Below the pieces are notes generated by a model. It was given only the letters and a program-made list of their open reading frames with translations. It did no database searches and was not told where the DNA came from. From Saprospiraceae bacterium (GTDB lineage Bacteria; Bacteroidota; Bacteroidia; Chitinophagales; Saprospiraceae), in the NCBI GenBank assembly GCA_016708265.1, contig JADJGA010000003.1, positions 558,001 through 622,000 on the forward strand: a stretch of DNA of 64,000 nt, written 5' to 3'. This document shows positions 1-8,036 of the stretch, piece after piece. The translations under genes were made by a program, and so were the position numbers. Positions within the stretch are counted from its first letter, which is position 1. Each line of letters opens with the position of its first letter.

Positions 1-452
1 GTGAGACTTGGAAAGAATAAAGTAAAAGTAAATTGAATGGCTGTTTTTACTTCTTTATTAAAAGCATATTAGCAATGAAAATACCCAGTGGCTATAACAG
101 GCATTTGGCAAAAAAGCAGGTTCAGTACTTAACTGAACTTTATGCTTTATGTCAAGTTCAGTAGTGCTCTATAGTTCAGTTGCACAAAATCCTGCAATGC
201 ACCTGGTACTAAAGTATCAATATCAAAATTAATAGAAAAAGGTGGTTTCAAAAATTACAGAGCATGAATGGATTTCAATCATCAAAGCTATTTTAAAATT
301 AGGCCACTATCCAAAAAAACTTCAAGAAAGCAAAAAAAAATGAATTTTAAAGTAATACAAAATAGATTTGGAAAAAGATGTAAAGCATAGCCTTTAATAG
401 CTTTACGGAAAACAGAAGGTCACCAAAAAAAAATTGCAAATGGTTTGCAAAT
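1..452. other. Non-coding stretch, AT-rich
   Basis: No convincing open reading frame is visible on either strand. The only structure seen is a set of GTTCAGT/ACTGAAC heptamers between about 120 and 176, including a short hairpin (GTTCAGT, five-base loop, ACTGAAC). No recognisable protein remnant was found. Confidence 0.5.
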
Positions 453-489
453 AAAAAAGCGGCTACAATTTTATTCATCGTAACCGCTT
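453..489 (-). terminator. Rho-independent terminator after tRNA-Pro
   Basis: On the minus strand a stem of AAGCGG/CCGCTT, extended by GTA/TAC across one mismatch, is followed by a run of six T (plus-strand AAAAAA at 453-458). It lies just past the 3' end of tRNA-Pro and probably ends the tRNA-Ser / four-helix-bundle / tRNA-Pro transcript. Confidence 0.65.
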
Positions 490-500
490 GATTTTCAAGT

Positions 501-574
501 CGGGGTAGTAGGATTCGAACCTACGACCCCCTGGTCCCAAACCAGGTGCGCTAACCGGACTGCGCTACACCCCG
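501..574 (-). tRNA. tRNA-Pro (anticodon TGG)
   Basis: Read on the minus strand this folds as a complete 74-nt cloverleaf. The acceptor CGGGGTG pairs with TACCCCG, the anticodon loop is TTTGGGA giving TGG, and the T arm has the usual TTCGAAT. No CCA is encoded. It is the last gene of a minus-strand group with tRNA-Ser and the four-helix-bundle gene. Confidence 0.95.
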
Positions 575-583
575 AGAATGTGT

Positions 584-594
584 GTGAGTTAGAG
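584..594. repeat. Left arm of GTGAG-type inverted repeat
   Basis: GTGAGTTAGAG here is a perfect inverted match to CTCTAACTCAC at 1025-1035. Both lie in longer low-complexity GTGAG/GTGTGAG tracts (about 577-615 and 1020-1085) that enclose the four-helix-bundle gene. The arms could pair in RNA into a long imperfect stem with the gene in the loop. Confidence 0.6.
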
Positions 595-626
595 TGTGAG
601 TGTGAGTGTGTTTTTGTGCGTAAGTG

Positions 627-986
627 TTATTTTATATTTTCACTGACATTTCTAATCATACCTAAAAGCATTTTTGATATTTCTTCAAATCTGTCATATA
701 ATAAATTAAAATAATTATCATCCATTATTTCCAGATCTGACAAAACATGTAATATCGATACACTTTCAAAAATAGAAGCCCTTGCTCTGATATAAAATTG
801 TTTTTTGTCTTGTACACTCATCCTTCCTGCACCTTCAGATAAATTTAGCATTGCAGATAAACTAGCTCGTTTCAACTGATCACAAAGATAATTATCCTTA
901 TTTTGATTTTTTAAAATCCAAGGAAGCAATTCTTTATTCATTTCCCGAATTTTATTATAAACTTCAAGTTTTTCAAAATCAAACAC
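627..986 (-). CDS. Four-helix-bundle protein (23S rRNA intervening-sequence protein family)
   Basis: A 119-residue, almost all-helical protein. It begins with a FEKLEVY motif and has the central motif NLSEGAGR near residues 48-55, both typical of the four-helix-bundle family. Family members are encoded in intervening sequences of some 23S rRNA genes and include the Avd accessory protein of diversity-generating retroelements; they form oligomeric bundles with a basic nucleic-acid-binding surface. The gene sits between two tRNA genes and is bordered on both sides by inverted GTGAG-type repeats. That arrangement resembles an intervening-sequence element more than an ordinary operon gene. No reverse transcriptase or template/variable repeat pair is seen nearby. 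Its cellular role is unknown. Confidence 0.85.
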   Translation of the reverse strand: MFDFEKLEVYNKIREMNKELLPWILKNQNKDNYLCDQLKRASLSAMLNLSEGAGRMSVQDKKQFYIRARASIFESVSILHVLSDLEIMDDNYFNLLYDRFEEISKMLLGMIRNVSENIK

Positions 987-1024
987 TTCACCTTTTTAAA
1001 TATATTAAATAAACTCTATCCTCT

Positions 1025-1035
1025 CTCTAACTCAC
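1025..1035. repeat. Right arm of GTGAG-type inverted repeat
   Basis: CTCTAACTCAC is the exact reverse complement of 584-594. It lies in a CTCTCACTCACTCACAC-rich tract that continues to about 1085, next to the 3' end of tRNA-Ser. Confidence 0.6.
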
Positions 1036-1091
1036 TTTATCATCACTCTCTCACTCACTCACACCCACACTCTCACTCACACTCATTTTAG

Positions 1092-1180
1092 CGGTGAGGG
1101 CGGGATTCGAACCCGCGGTACAGCATTACCCGTACGTCGGTTTAGCAAACCGGTGGTTTCAGCCACTCACCCACCTCACC
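1092..1180 (-). tRNA. tRNA-Ser (anticodon GCT)
   Basis: An 89-nt cloverleaf on the minus strand. Acceptor GGTGAGG pairs with CCTCACC, the anticodon loop TTGCTAA gives GCT, a long variable arm (class II tRNA) is present, and the T loop is TTCGAAT. It is the first gene of the group that continues through the four-helix-bundle gene to tRNA-Pro. Confidence 0.95.
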
Positions 1181-1379
1181 TATTATTATTTAATTATAAT
1201 TTCAATTTCAGTAAAATGCAACTCATAAAACCATTATTTTTCACCTCACTTTTATTTCTTTTATTCCTCTACTTTTATGGAATTTTAAAAGCGTGGGCAA
1301 AGATATAACTTCATCTCAAAAATACAAAATTATTTCTGACTAATTTTTAAATAAAATCACAGATTACCAAATTCTCAAT

Positions 1380-2654
1380 TCAATCTACCATCAATGAAGA
1401 CCTCTCTGGTCCCACAGATATGTATTTAAATGGTACCTTTAACTCCCTTTCAAGCATTTCAACATAATCAGAAGCATTAGGAGGAAGTTCTGTTCTTTTC
1501 CTGATCCCTGAAATATCTGAATTCCATCCTTTGAATTTTTCAAATTTAGGTCTTACCTTGATATTGACCAGGTCATATGGCAACTGATCCGTGATCCTGC
1601 CATCATTATGTTCATAGGCAGTGCAAACCTCAATTTCATCAAAACTATTAAGTATATCCAGCTTGGTCAACGCAATTTCAGTTACACCATTGATCATTAT
1701 AGAGTATTTAAGCTGAGGAAGGTCTATCCAGCCACATCTTCTTTTTCTTCCTGTTGTCGCACCATACTCATGTCCTATTTCCCTGATTTTTTCTCCAGTT
1801 TCATCCTCAAGTTCAGTGGGGAATGGTCCGCTTCCAACCCTTGTCGCATAAGCTTTAGCTATACCGATCACCTTTTTTATTTTTGTTGGAGCAACTCCCA
1901 ATCCTACAGAAACTCCTGCTGAAACTGTATTTGAAGATGTAACATAAGGATATGTACCATAATCAATGTCCAGCATTGTTCCCTGCGCTCCCTCAGCAAG
2001 AACACTTTTTCCTGAAGCAAGAAATGAATTAATAAAATATTCACTATCCAGAATATTAAAGTTTTTCAATATTTCAAGACTGTCAAAAAATTTCTTTTCC
2101 TCTCCTTCAATATCAAAATCAGGTATAGAATCAAACTGTTTTATTATATTTATATGTTTATTCTTTAACAACTCATATTTTTCAATAAAATTGGGAAGGA
2201 AAATATCTCCCATCCTCAACCCGTTCCTACCTGTTTTATCCATATATGTAGGGCCTATTCCTTTAAGTGTTGATCCTATTTTCATTTTACCCTTGGAAAA
2301 CTCAGATGTTGCATCGATGAGTTTATGAGTCGGAAGTATCAGATGGGCCTTATTAGAGATCATGAGCTGATCCCTGACATTAAATTTCTTATCTTCCAGT
2401 TTAGATATCTCCCAGTTAAGTACAATAGGATCAATTACAACCCCATTGCCGATTAAATTTAATGTACCTTTATTGAAAATACCTGATGGAATTATGTGTA
2501 GGACATATTTATCTTCTCCTATTTTAATGGTATGGCCGGCATTCGGACCTCCCTGAAATCGGGCTACCATTCCATATTGAGGACTCAGAAAATCTACTAT
2601 TTTACCTTTACCTTCATCTCCCCATTGCAAACCTATTAGAACATCAACCTGCAT
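1380..2654 (-). CDS. purA: Adenylosuccinate synthetase
   Basis: Catalyses GTP-dependent joining of IMP and aspartate to adenylosuccinate, the first committed step to AMP. At 424 residues the length fits the family. The N-terminal phosphate loop reads GLQWGDEGKGK, with catalytic Asp13. The second signature, QGGPNAGHT, carries the general acid His41. Further in are GIGPTYMDK and GTYPYVTSS, both conserved for IMP and magnesium binding. The ATG at 2654 is well placed, and a Bacteroidota -7 box (TATATTTG) lies 15-22 bases upstream. It follows fur and rel on the same strand, a common Bacteroidota order, although its own promoter suggests partly independent transcription. Confidence 0.97.
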   Translation of the reverse strand: MQVDVLIGLQWGDEGKGKIVDFLSPQYGMVARFQGGPNAGHTIKIGEDKYVLHIIPSGIFNKGTLNLIGNGVVIDPIVLNWEISKLEDKKFNVRDQLMISNKAHLILPTHKLIDATSEFSKGKMKIGSTLKGIGPTYMDKTGRNGLRMGDIFLPNFIEKYELLKNKHINIIKQFDSIPDFDIEGEEKKFFDSLEILKNFNILDSEYFINSFLASGKSVLAEGAQGTMLDIDYGTYPYVTSSNTVSAGVSVGLGVAPTKIKKVIGIAKAYATRVGSGPFPTELEDETGEKIREIGHEYGATTGRKRRCGWIDLPQLKYSIMINGVTEIALTKLDILNSFDEIEVCTAYEHNDGRITDQLPYDLVNIKVRPKFEKFKGWNSDISGIRKRTELPPNASDYVEMLERELKVPFKYISVGPERSSLMVD

Positions 2655-2668
2655 TTTATAATTTTTTC

Positions 2669-2676
2669 CAAATATA
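2669..2676 (-). promoter_or_regulatory. Candidate purA promoter, -7 box TATATTTG
   Basis: Minus-strand TATATTTG matches the Bacteroidota -7 consensus TAnnTTTG. It ends 15 bases before the purA ATG. No clear TTTG -33 element was seen at the usual distance. Confidence 0.45.
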
Positions 2677-2734
2677 CTTCAAAATCTTTAATTCAGTAAC
2701 AGAAGGAGAAATATTAATAAAACTTAATGTTTTT

Positions 2735-3190
2735 CTAATCAGCATTGCAATCACTGCAAATTCCGTAAAACACGATATTATGCTGTAAAACCTTAAAATT
2801 GTAGGCTTTTTCTATCATTTCCTTTGTCAGCTCAAGCCTGGGATCACAAAACTCAATCACTTTGCCACAATTCCCGCATACCATATGATCATGCTGAACA
2901 TTGCCCATAGATTTTTCATATTGTGTGGTATTTTTTCCAAACTGCTGTTTTCTCACCAACTGACATTCTACCAGAAGTTCAAGAGTATTATATACAGTTG
3001 CACGGCTTACTCTGTAATTTTTGGTTTTCATCTGGATATACAGGTCTTCTGCATCGAAATGATCCTCCCTGTTATATATTTCCTCAAGAATAGCAAAGCG
3101 CTCCGGAGTCTTCCTGAATTCATTCACTTCAAGATAGTCCTTGAATAGTTTTTTGACTTTTGTCAATTCAATTTGCAATTTATCTCCCAT
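2735..3190 (-). CDS. fur: Fur family metal-dependent transcriptional regulator
   Basis: A 151-residue Fur/PerR-type repressor. The N-terminal winged helix has the DNA-recognition sequence SRATVYNTLELL near residues 62-73. The metal and dimerisation half contains the regulatory HDHMVC stretch, a first CGNC zinc knuckle and a second CSDC knuckle at Cys145 and Cys148. It starts three bases after the end of rel and is probably co-transcribed with it. The rel-fur-purA order is frequent in Bacteroidota. Sequence alone does not separate iron sensing (Fur) from peroxide (PerR) or zinc (Zur) sensing, so the symbol is provisional. Confidence 0.88.
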   Translation of the reverse strand: MGDKLQIELTKVKKLFKDYLEVNEFRKTPERFAILEEIYNREDHFDAEDLYIQMKTKNYRVSRATVYNTLELLVECQLVRKQQFGKNTTQYEKSMGNVQHDHMVCGNCGKVIEFCDPRLELTKEMIEKAYNFKVLQHNIVFYGICSDCNAD

Positions 3191-3193
3191 AAC

Positions 3194-4687
3194 TTATTTT
3201 TGTTTTTCAATTCTTTCTACTGAATTAATGCCTTCTATGTTTTTTAATCTTCTTATTATCAGGTTAACCTGATTATGATTTTTAACAAAAAGGCTAACTT
3301 TTCCTTCAAAATACCCTTCTTCTCCTGAAATGCTAAAAGACCTTATATTAATACTCATATCATCAGAAAGCAGATTAACTATCTTTTTAATCACTCCCGG
3401 ACCGCTGTCAATTCCTATTATAAGCAATTCTACTACGAAATTCGTATTGCTGTTTGATCCCCACTCTGCCTTTACAACCCTGTATCCATAATTTGCTAGT
3501 AAGTGCAATGCATTTGGACAATTAGCCATATGAATTTTCAATCCACTGCTTGATGTAATAAAACCAAAAATATCATCTCCCTGGATCGGATTGCAACAGT
3601 TTGCAAATGAATAATTATACTTTTCCCCAGGCTCACCATTGATATAAACAAGCGGAATATCACTTTGTTTTAAATCCCTTTCTCCTTTTTCATCTGTTGA
3701 AGCCTGAGGGATTATTTCCCTGTTTATTAGTGTCTCCTTTTTTATTAGCTTCTGTCCAATTATTTCAAAGGATTTCAGTTTTGTGAGATCTACTTTTTCA
3801 TTAGCAACAGCAAAATACAGGTCGGGTCTTGATTTAAACCCGTAATATTCAACCAGCATATCTATATTTTCCTCAAAATCAACTTTCAGGTTTTTTAGTT
3901 TTCTTTCCAGAGTTTCTTTACCAAATTCTCCCTTGTACCTCCTCTCCTCCTTCATTGCCGACCTGATCTTCGATTTGGCTTTGCCGGTGATCACAAGTTT
4001 AAGCCAGTTTTCATTGGGTTTCTGATTTTTACTTGTCATTACAGATACTTTGTCTCCATTTTTGAGAACATAGCCCATTGGTACAAGCTTATTATTTATT
4101 TTGATAGCCACAGCTCTGTATCCTAAGTCAGTATGTATGTCAAAAGCAAAATCCAATGCAGTTGCTCCTTTGGGAAATATCCTCATATCACCTTTGGGGG
4201 TAAAAGCATATATTTCCTCTTTAAACAGATTGGTCTTGAAATCACTTATAAATTCAAGTGCATCAGAAGTAGATGAACTCTCAAGCAGCTCCCTTATATT
4301 ATCAAGCCATCTGTCATATACATCTATTTTATTATCATTACCTTTATATTTCCAGTGTGCCGCGTATCCCCGCTCAGATATTTCATCCATCCTTTCGGAA
4401 CGTATCTGTATTTCAACAAATTTGCCCTGTGGTCCGACAATTGTTGTATGCAGGGATTCATACCCATTGCTTTTCGGATTAGTAATCCAATCCTTGAGCC
4501 TTTCTGGTATCGGAGTATAAACATCAGTTATGAGCGAATATACCTGCCAGCAAATGCTTTTTTCCTTATCACTGGGAACATTAACGATTATCCTGACAGC
4601 AAACAAATCATATATTTCATCAAAAGTTACATTTTTACTCTTGATTTTATTGAAAATGGAAGAGACCGATTTTGGTCTGCCAAGCAC
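3194..4687 (-). CDS. rel: RelA/SpoT homologue, C-terminal piece (synthetase, TGS, ACT)
   Basis: Downstream part of a bifunctional (p)ppGpp synthetase/hydrolase split by a frameshift. It holds most of the synthetase domain (DLFAVRIIV, then PERLKDWI, NGYESLHT and EIQIRSERMDEI). A TGS domain follows (AFTPKGDMRIFPKGATALDF), then the helical and zinc-finger-like part with FANCCNPIQGDDI, and a C-terminal ACT domain. The first codon is GTG inside VLGRPK, not a natural start. The upstream frame encodes the missing residues, with a shift near 4757-4762. If one base is restored in the AAAGG tract, the two pieces fuse into a normal-length Rel of about 740 residues. The synthetase motifs are intact. Confidence 0.9.
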   Translation of the reverse strand: MLGRPKSVSSIFNKIKSKNVTFDEIYDLFAVRIIVNVPSDKEKSICWQVYSLITDVYTPIPERLKDWITNPKSNGYESLHTTIVGPQGKFVEIQIRSERMDEISERGYAAHWKYKGNDNKIDVYDRWLDNIRELLESSSTSDALEFISDFKTNLFKEEIYAFTPKGDMRIFPKGATALDFAFDIHTDLGYRAVAIKINNKLVPMGYVLKNGDKVSVMTSKNQKPNENWLKLVITGKAKSKIRSAMKEERRYKGEFGKETLERKLKNLKVDFEENIDMLVEYYGFKSRPDLYFAVANEKVDLTKLKSFEIIGQKLIKKETLINREIIPQASTDEKGERDLKQSDIPLVYINGEPGEKYNYSFANCCNPIQGDDIFGFITSSSGLKIHMANCPNALHLLANYGYRVVKAEWGSNSNTNFVVELLIIGIDSGPGVIKKIVNLLSDDMSINIRSFSISGEEGYFEGKVSLFVKNHNQVNLIIRRLKNIEGINSVERIEKQK

Positions 4688-5427
4688 TCTGTAAGGAATT
4701 CCAAGTTCCTTGATTTTTTCATCAAGCGGTTCAATAAATTCCTTAATATATATATTCCTTTCTTTTCAGATTCTTTAAGTTTGGTACTGATCTCTTCAAA
4801 TTTTTTAGGTTCGGAAATCATAAATATGATATCTTCAAACTCTTTCTTGATATTGTAAAGTCCAAGTCTGTGAGCCAGTGGTACATATATATAATTGGTT
4901 TCTGCTGCTATCCTGAGTTGTTTGTGTCTGACCATTGAACCAATTGTCCTGAGGTTGTGGAGACGGTCAGCCATTTTTATAAGCACTACCCTAACATCAT
5001 AAACAAGGGTACTCAGAACTTTTTTATAATTTTCAGCCTGGGGAGATTCTACGTTATATAGTCCGTCCAATTTAGTCAACCCATCAACTATCTTTCCTAT
5101 TTTATTACCAAAACGGTAAGTTATCTCATCGAGCTTCACTTCGGTATCTTCGACTACGTCATGAAGTAAAGCGCTTGTAACCGAGGTTGCACCCAGTCCA
5201 ATCTCATTGAAACAAATTTTTGCAACTTCTACAGGATGATGAATATATGGTTCTCCTGACTTTCTTCGCTGATATTTATGCGCTTCCAGAGCCAGTTCAA
5301 ATGCTTCCTGAACCATTTTTAGATCATCTCCAGTCATTGGTGGCTCCATATTCGCAATGAATTGGTCAAAATCATTTCTGATTATTACCAGTTCATCAGG
5401 AGTTGTTACAGTATTAGTCTTTCCCAC
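4627..5427 (-). CDS. rel: RelA/SpoT homologue, N-terminal piece (ppGpp hydrolase HD domain)
   Basis: Upstream part of the split rel gene. The HD hydrolase domain is complete in its motifs: His50, HHP at 63-65, LLHDVVEDTEV with HD at 89-90 and ED at 93-94, and RLHNLRTI. It begins at GTG (5427-5425); an in-frame stop just upstream rules out a longer form. The frame runs correctly through the linker into KLKESEKKG, then loses homology and ends at 4627 after about 30 foreign residues. The true continuation (IYIKEFIEPLDEKIKELG) is in another frame. If the break is real, the cell would keep a hydrolase-only fragment unless frameshifting makes full-length protein. Confidence 0.9.
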   Translation of the reverse strand: MGKTNTVTTPDELVIIRNDFDQFIANMEPPMTGDDLKMVQEAFELALEAHKYQRRKSGEPYIHHPVEVAKICFNEIGLGATSVTSALLHDVVEDTEVKLDEITYRFGNKIGKIVDGLTKLDGLYNVESPQAENYKKVLSTLVYDVRVVLIKMADRLHNLRTIGSMVRHKQLRIAAETNYIYVPLAHRLGLYNIKKEFEDIIFMISEPKKFEEISTKLKESEKKGIYILRNLLNRLMKKSRNLEFLTECLADQNRSLPFSIKSRVKM

Positions 5428-5547
5428 AATTCAGGCTTTTTAAAAAATAGAATCCCAAAGATTATTAAAATAAAATCTAAATTAAAATAAATTTGAGAAA
5501 TAGTGGTAATATTTTAAAAAATATATAAATTTTTTATAAAAAGCATA

Positions 5548-5555
5548 TATCTTTG
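5548..5555 (+). promoter_or_regulatory. Candidate tRNA-Leu promoter, -7 box TATCTTTG
   Basis: TATCTTTG matches TAnnTTTG exactly and lies 40 bases upstream of tRNA-Leu. The preceding sequence is very AT-rich, with no clear -33 TTTG. Confidence 0.45.
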
Positions 5556-5595
5556 CAACTCTTTTGAAATTAACGTTGTTAAAGACCAGTACAAA

Positions 5596-5677
5596 GCGGG
5601 TATGGTGAAATTGGTAGACACGCTAGACTTAGGATCTAGTGCCGCGAGGCTTGGGGGTTCGAGTCCCTCTACCCGCA
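5596..5677 (+). tRNA. tRNA-Leu (anticodon TAG)
   Basis: An 82-nt class II cloverleaf. The acceptor GCGGGTA pairs with TACCCGC, the anticodon loop CTTAGGA gives TAG, a variable arm is present, and the T loop is TTCGAGT. The discriminator is A and no CCA is encoded. Confidence 0.95.
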
Positions 5678-5682
5678 CTTAA

Positions 5683-5750
5683 ATTGAAACCGTATTGGGT
5701 TTTTAAAATTTTATCTTATTTATGAGTCCACAATTAAATACGGTTTCAAT
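5683..5750 (+). repeat. 14-bp perfect inverted repeat between tRNA-Leu and trigger factor
   Basis: ATTGAAACCGTATT (5683-5696) and AATACGGTTTCAAT (5737-5750) are exact reverse complements separated by 40 AT-rich bases. The structure begins 5 bases after tRNA-Leu and ends about 60 bases before tig. It could be a tRNA 3' processing or termination structure, a tig leader, or an operator. There is no clean T-run directly after the second arm. Confidence 0.6.
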
Positions 5751-5811
5751 ACACATCTTTTTGAACCACATAAAAATTTTTTCCCCTTTAACTTTTTAAA
5801 GACTTAATGAT

Positions 5812-7230
5812 ATGGATTATAAGATTAACAATATCGATGACAACAGATTTGAACTTACAATAAATATTTCAAAGGATGATTATCTACCTGAAGTGGAAAC
5901 ACAGCTAAAAAAGAAAAAGAAAGAAGCGAGTTTCAAAGGATTTAGAAAAGGCATGGTTCCTGACAGTTTTCTGAAAAAGACATTTGGCAACAGTGTACTT
6001 TCGGAGGTCATCAATAATAAAATGGACACCAGCCTTAGTGACATAATGAAGGAAAACAATATTGACCTTATGCTCTCCCCTATCCTTTCTGAAGGTCAGC
6101 CTCCCCTTGATATAAATATCTATGATTTACAGGATTATTCAGTCACATTTGACCTTCACAAAAAACCTACTGTTGAATTAAAAGGTATTTCAGCAGAAGA
6201 TTCATACACATTCTATGATATTGAGCCAGATGAGGAAATTGTTGAGAATGATGTGAAAAACCTTAAAACAAAAAATGGAAAATTCATTCCTTATGAAGGA
6301 AGTATTACTGAGGAAATAATTCTCACTATCACTGCAAATGAACTTGAAAACGGTGAACTTAAAGAAAAGGGTTACGACACTGAGTTCACAATCAAAACTT
6401 CAGAGATAACAGAAGACTATAAAAAAAATATATTAAATTTCAAGTCAGGAGATACATTTGACTTTGATATATATAATTTTATAACCGGTGCTGACGAAAA
6501 GAAAGTTAGAGACTATATTTTAAATCTTGATGAAAAAGATTTCAAAGAAGGAGAAGATATCGGTATCGGAAATATGTTTAAAGGGAAAATAAAGAAAACT
6601 GAATCTTTTGAATTTGCTGAACTTGATGATGCATTTTTTAAAAATCTTGAAATTCCTGAAGTCTCAACTGAATCTGAATACAGGGAATTTATCAGAAAAG
6701 ACCTGAAAAAATTCCACGATACTGAAAGCGAAAAGCTTCTTCACCTGGAGATAGCTGAAAATATCAAGGAAATAAATACTTTTGATTTTTCAAAAGAATA
6801 TATCAAAACATGGGTAAAACAACATTATCCTGGAAAAACAGAAGAGGAAGTTGAAGATATAACGGAAAAAAGCATTAAGGACCTTCAATGGCAGAATATT
6901 GTCGATATATTGATAAAAAAATATGACATCAACGTCACAAAAGAAGAACTGGATTTCAAACTAAGACAATACGCAGCCTCTATGGTCGGTTATAATCCGG
7001 AATATATCGATAAGGTAATGGAGATGATCATCAAAGATGAAAAATATGTTAACAGCATTTATAATGAAATGTACATTGAGAGGATTTTCGGTGAAATAGC
7101 AAATAATATTACTAGGTTATCAGAGAAAACAACATTCGAAGAGTTTAAGAAAATAGCAGAAAAATACAATAAACAAAACCAGGAGAATCAGGAACATGAC
7201 CATGATCACGATCATGATGAAGAAGATTAA
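5812..7230 (+). CDS. tig: Trigger factor, ribosome-associated chaperone
   Basis: Folding chaperone that binds nascent chains at the ribosome exit tunnel. It has 472 residues. The N-terminal ribosome-binding domain contains the signature FKGFRKGMVP near residues 41-50. The middle PPIase-like domain is divergent, as is common in Bacteroidota, and the C-terminal helical arms form the cradle. The last dozen residues are rich in His and Asp (EHDHDHDHDEED), a tail that could bind metal. It lies directly upstream of clpP and clpX, the classic tig-clpP-clpX arrangement. Confidence 0.93.
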   Translation: MDYKINNIDDNRFELTINISKDDYLPEVETQLKKKKKEASFKGFRKGMVPDSFLKKTFGNSVLSEVINNKMDTSLSDIMKENNIDLMLSPILSEGQPPLDINIYDLQDYSVTFDLHKKPTVELKGISAEDSYTFYDIEPDEEIVENDVKNLKTKNGKFIPYEGSITEEIILTITANELENGELKEKGYDTEFTIKTSEITEDYKKNILNFKSGDTFDFDIYNFITGADEKKVRDYILNLDEKDFKEGEDIGIGNMFKGKIKKTESFEFAELDDAFFKNLEIPEVSTESEYREFIRKDLKKFHDTESEKLLHLEIAENIKEINTFDFSKEYIKTWVKQHYPGKTEEEVEDITEKSIKDLQWQNIVDILIKKYDINVTKEELDFKLRQYAASMVGYNPEYIDKVMEMIIKDEKYVNSIYNEMYIERIFGEIANNITRLSEKTTFEEFKKIAEKYNKQNQENQEHDHDHDHDEED

Positions 7231-7306
7231 GATTGACAATCAGTTGACTTACTTTAACTGAACAATATTGGTATTTAAGTTGTTAGCAATAATATAAATA
7301 AAAACT

Positions 7307-8020
7307 ATGGATTTAGGAAAAGAATTTATCAAATACGCTTCCAAAGATAAAGGAATGAGCAGAATGCATCTGGAAAAGTACATAGAAGGAACATCTGTGC
7401 CCAATATTCACGGATTTACCCCTCAGGTAATTGAAGAGCGTCAGATGAATATCGTAGGAATGGATGTTTTTTCAAGGCTTATGATGGACAGGATCATTTT
7501 TCTCGGTGTGCCGATAAATGATTATGTTGCAAATGTAATTCAGGCCCAGTTGCTTTTCCTTGAATCAACTGATGCCAGCAGGGATGTGCAGATGTTTATT
7601 AACAGTCCCGGAGGGTCAGTGATCCCTGGATTGGGAATTTACGACACTATGCAGTACATTGCACCTGAAGTTTCAACAATATGTACAGGCCTTGCAGCTT
7701 CCATGGGAGCTGTTCTTCTTGCAGCCGGAGCAAAAGGCAAGCGCACTGCTCTGCATCACAGCAGGGTGATGATACATCAGCCTATGGGAGGAATGGAAGG
7801 TCAGGTATCGGATATGGAAATTTCTTATAATCTTATCAAGGAATTACAAACCGAATTGTACGAAATATTCGTCATACATACCGGCAAAGATTTCGAAACA
7901 ATAAAACGTGACTGCGACAGGGATAAATGGATGAAAGCAGATGAGGCACTTGAATACGGTCTTGTAGATGAGGTAATAAAAATAAACAGGGACCAGGTAA
8001 CTAAAAGTACTAAATCATAA
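7307..8020 (+). CDS. clpP: ATP-dependent Clp protease proteolytic subunit
   Basis: Serine protease that forms the tetradecameric chamber of ClpXP. It has 237 residues. The catalytic triad is visible as Ser132 in GLAASMGA, His157 in MIHQPMGG and Asp202 in IKRDCDRD. The oxyanion glycines lie in NSPGGS. The N-terminus is about 30 residues longer than in the shortest homologues, and the ATG at 7307 was kept because the Bacteroidota form commonly has such an extension. clpX follows after 16 bases. Confidence 0.96.
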   Translation: MDLGKEFIKYASKDKGMSRMHLEKYIEGTSVPNIHGFTPQVIEERQMNIVGMDVFSRLMMDRIIFLGVPINDYVANVIQAQLLFLESTDASRDVQMFINSPGGSVIPGLGIYDTMQYIAPEVSTICTGLAASMGAVLLAAGAKGKRTALHHSRVMIHQPMGGMEGQVSDMEISYNLIKELQTELYEIFVIHTGKDFETIKRDCDRDKWMKADEALEYGLVDEVIKINRDQVTKSTKS

Positions 8021-8036
8021 TTTACTTTTTTGATCT

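Noticed and set aside
577..1085. Diversity-generating retroelement because of the Avd-like protein
   Set aside because: No reverse transcriptase and no template/variable repeat pair was found nearby, so only the protein family relation is kept.
575..1091. CRISPR array in the GTGAG-rich tracts
   Set aside because: The repeats are low-complexity, without uniform spacers or cas genes.
1608..2328. Plus-strand reading frames opposite purA
   Set aside because: They are shadows of a fully conserved adenylosuccinate synthetase gene and show no family motifs.
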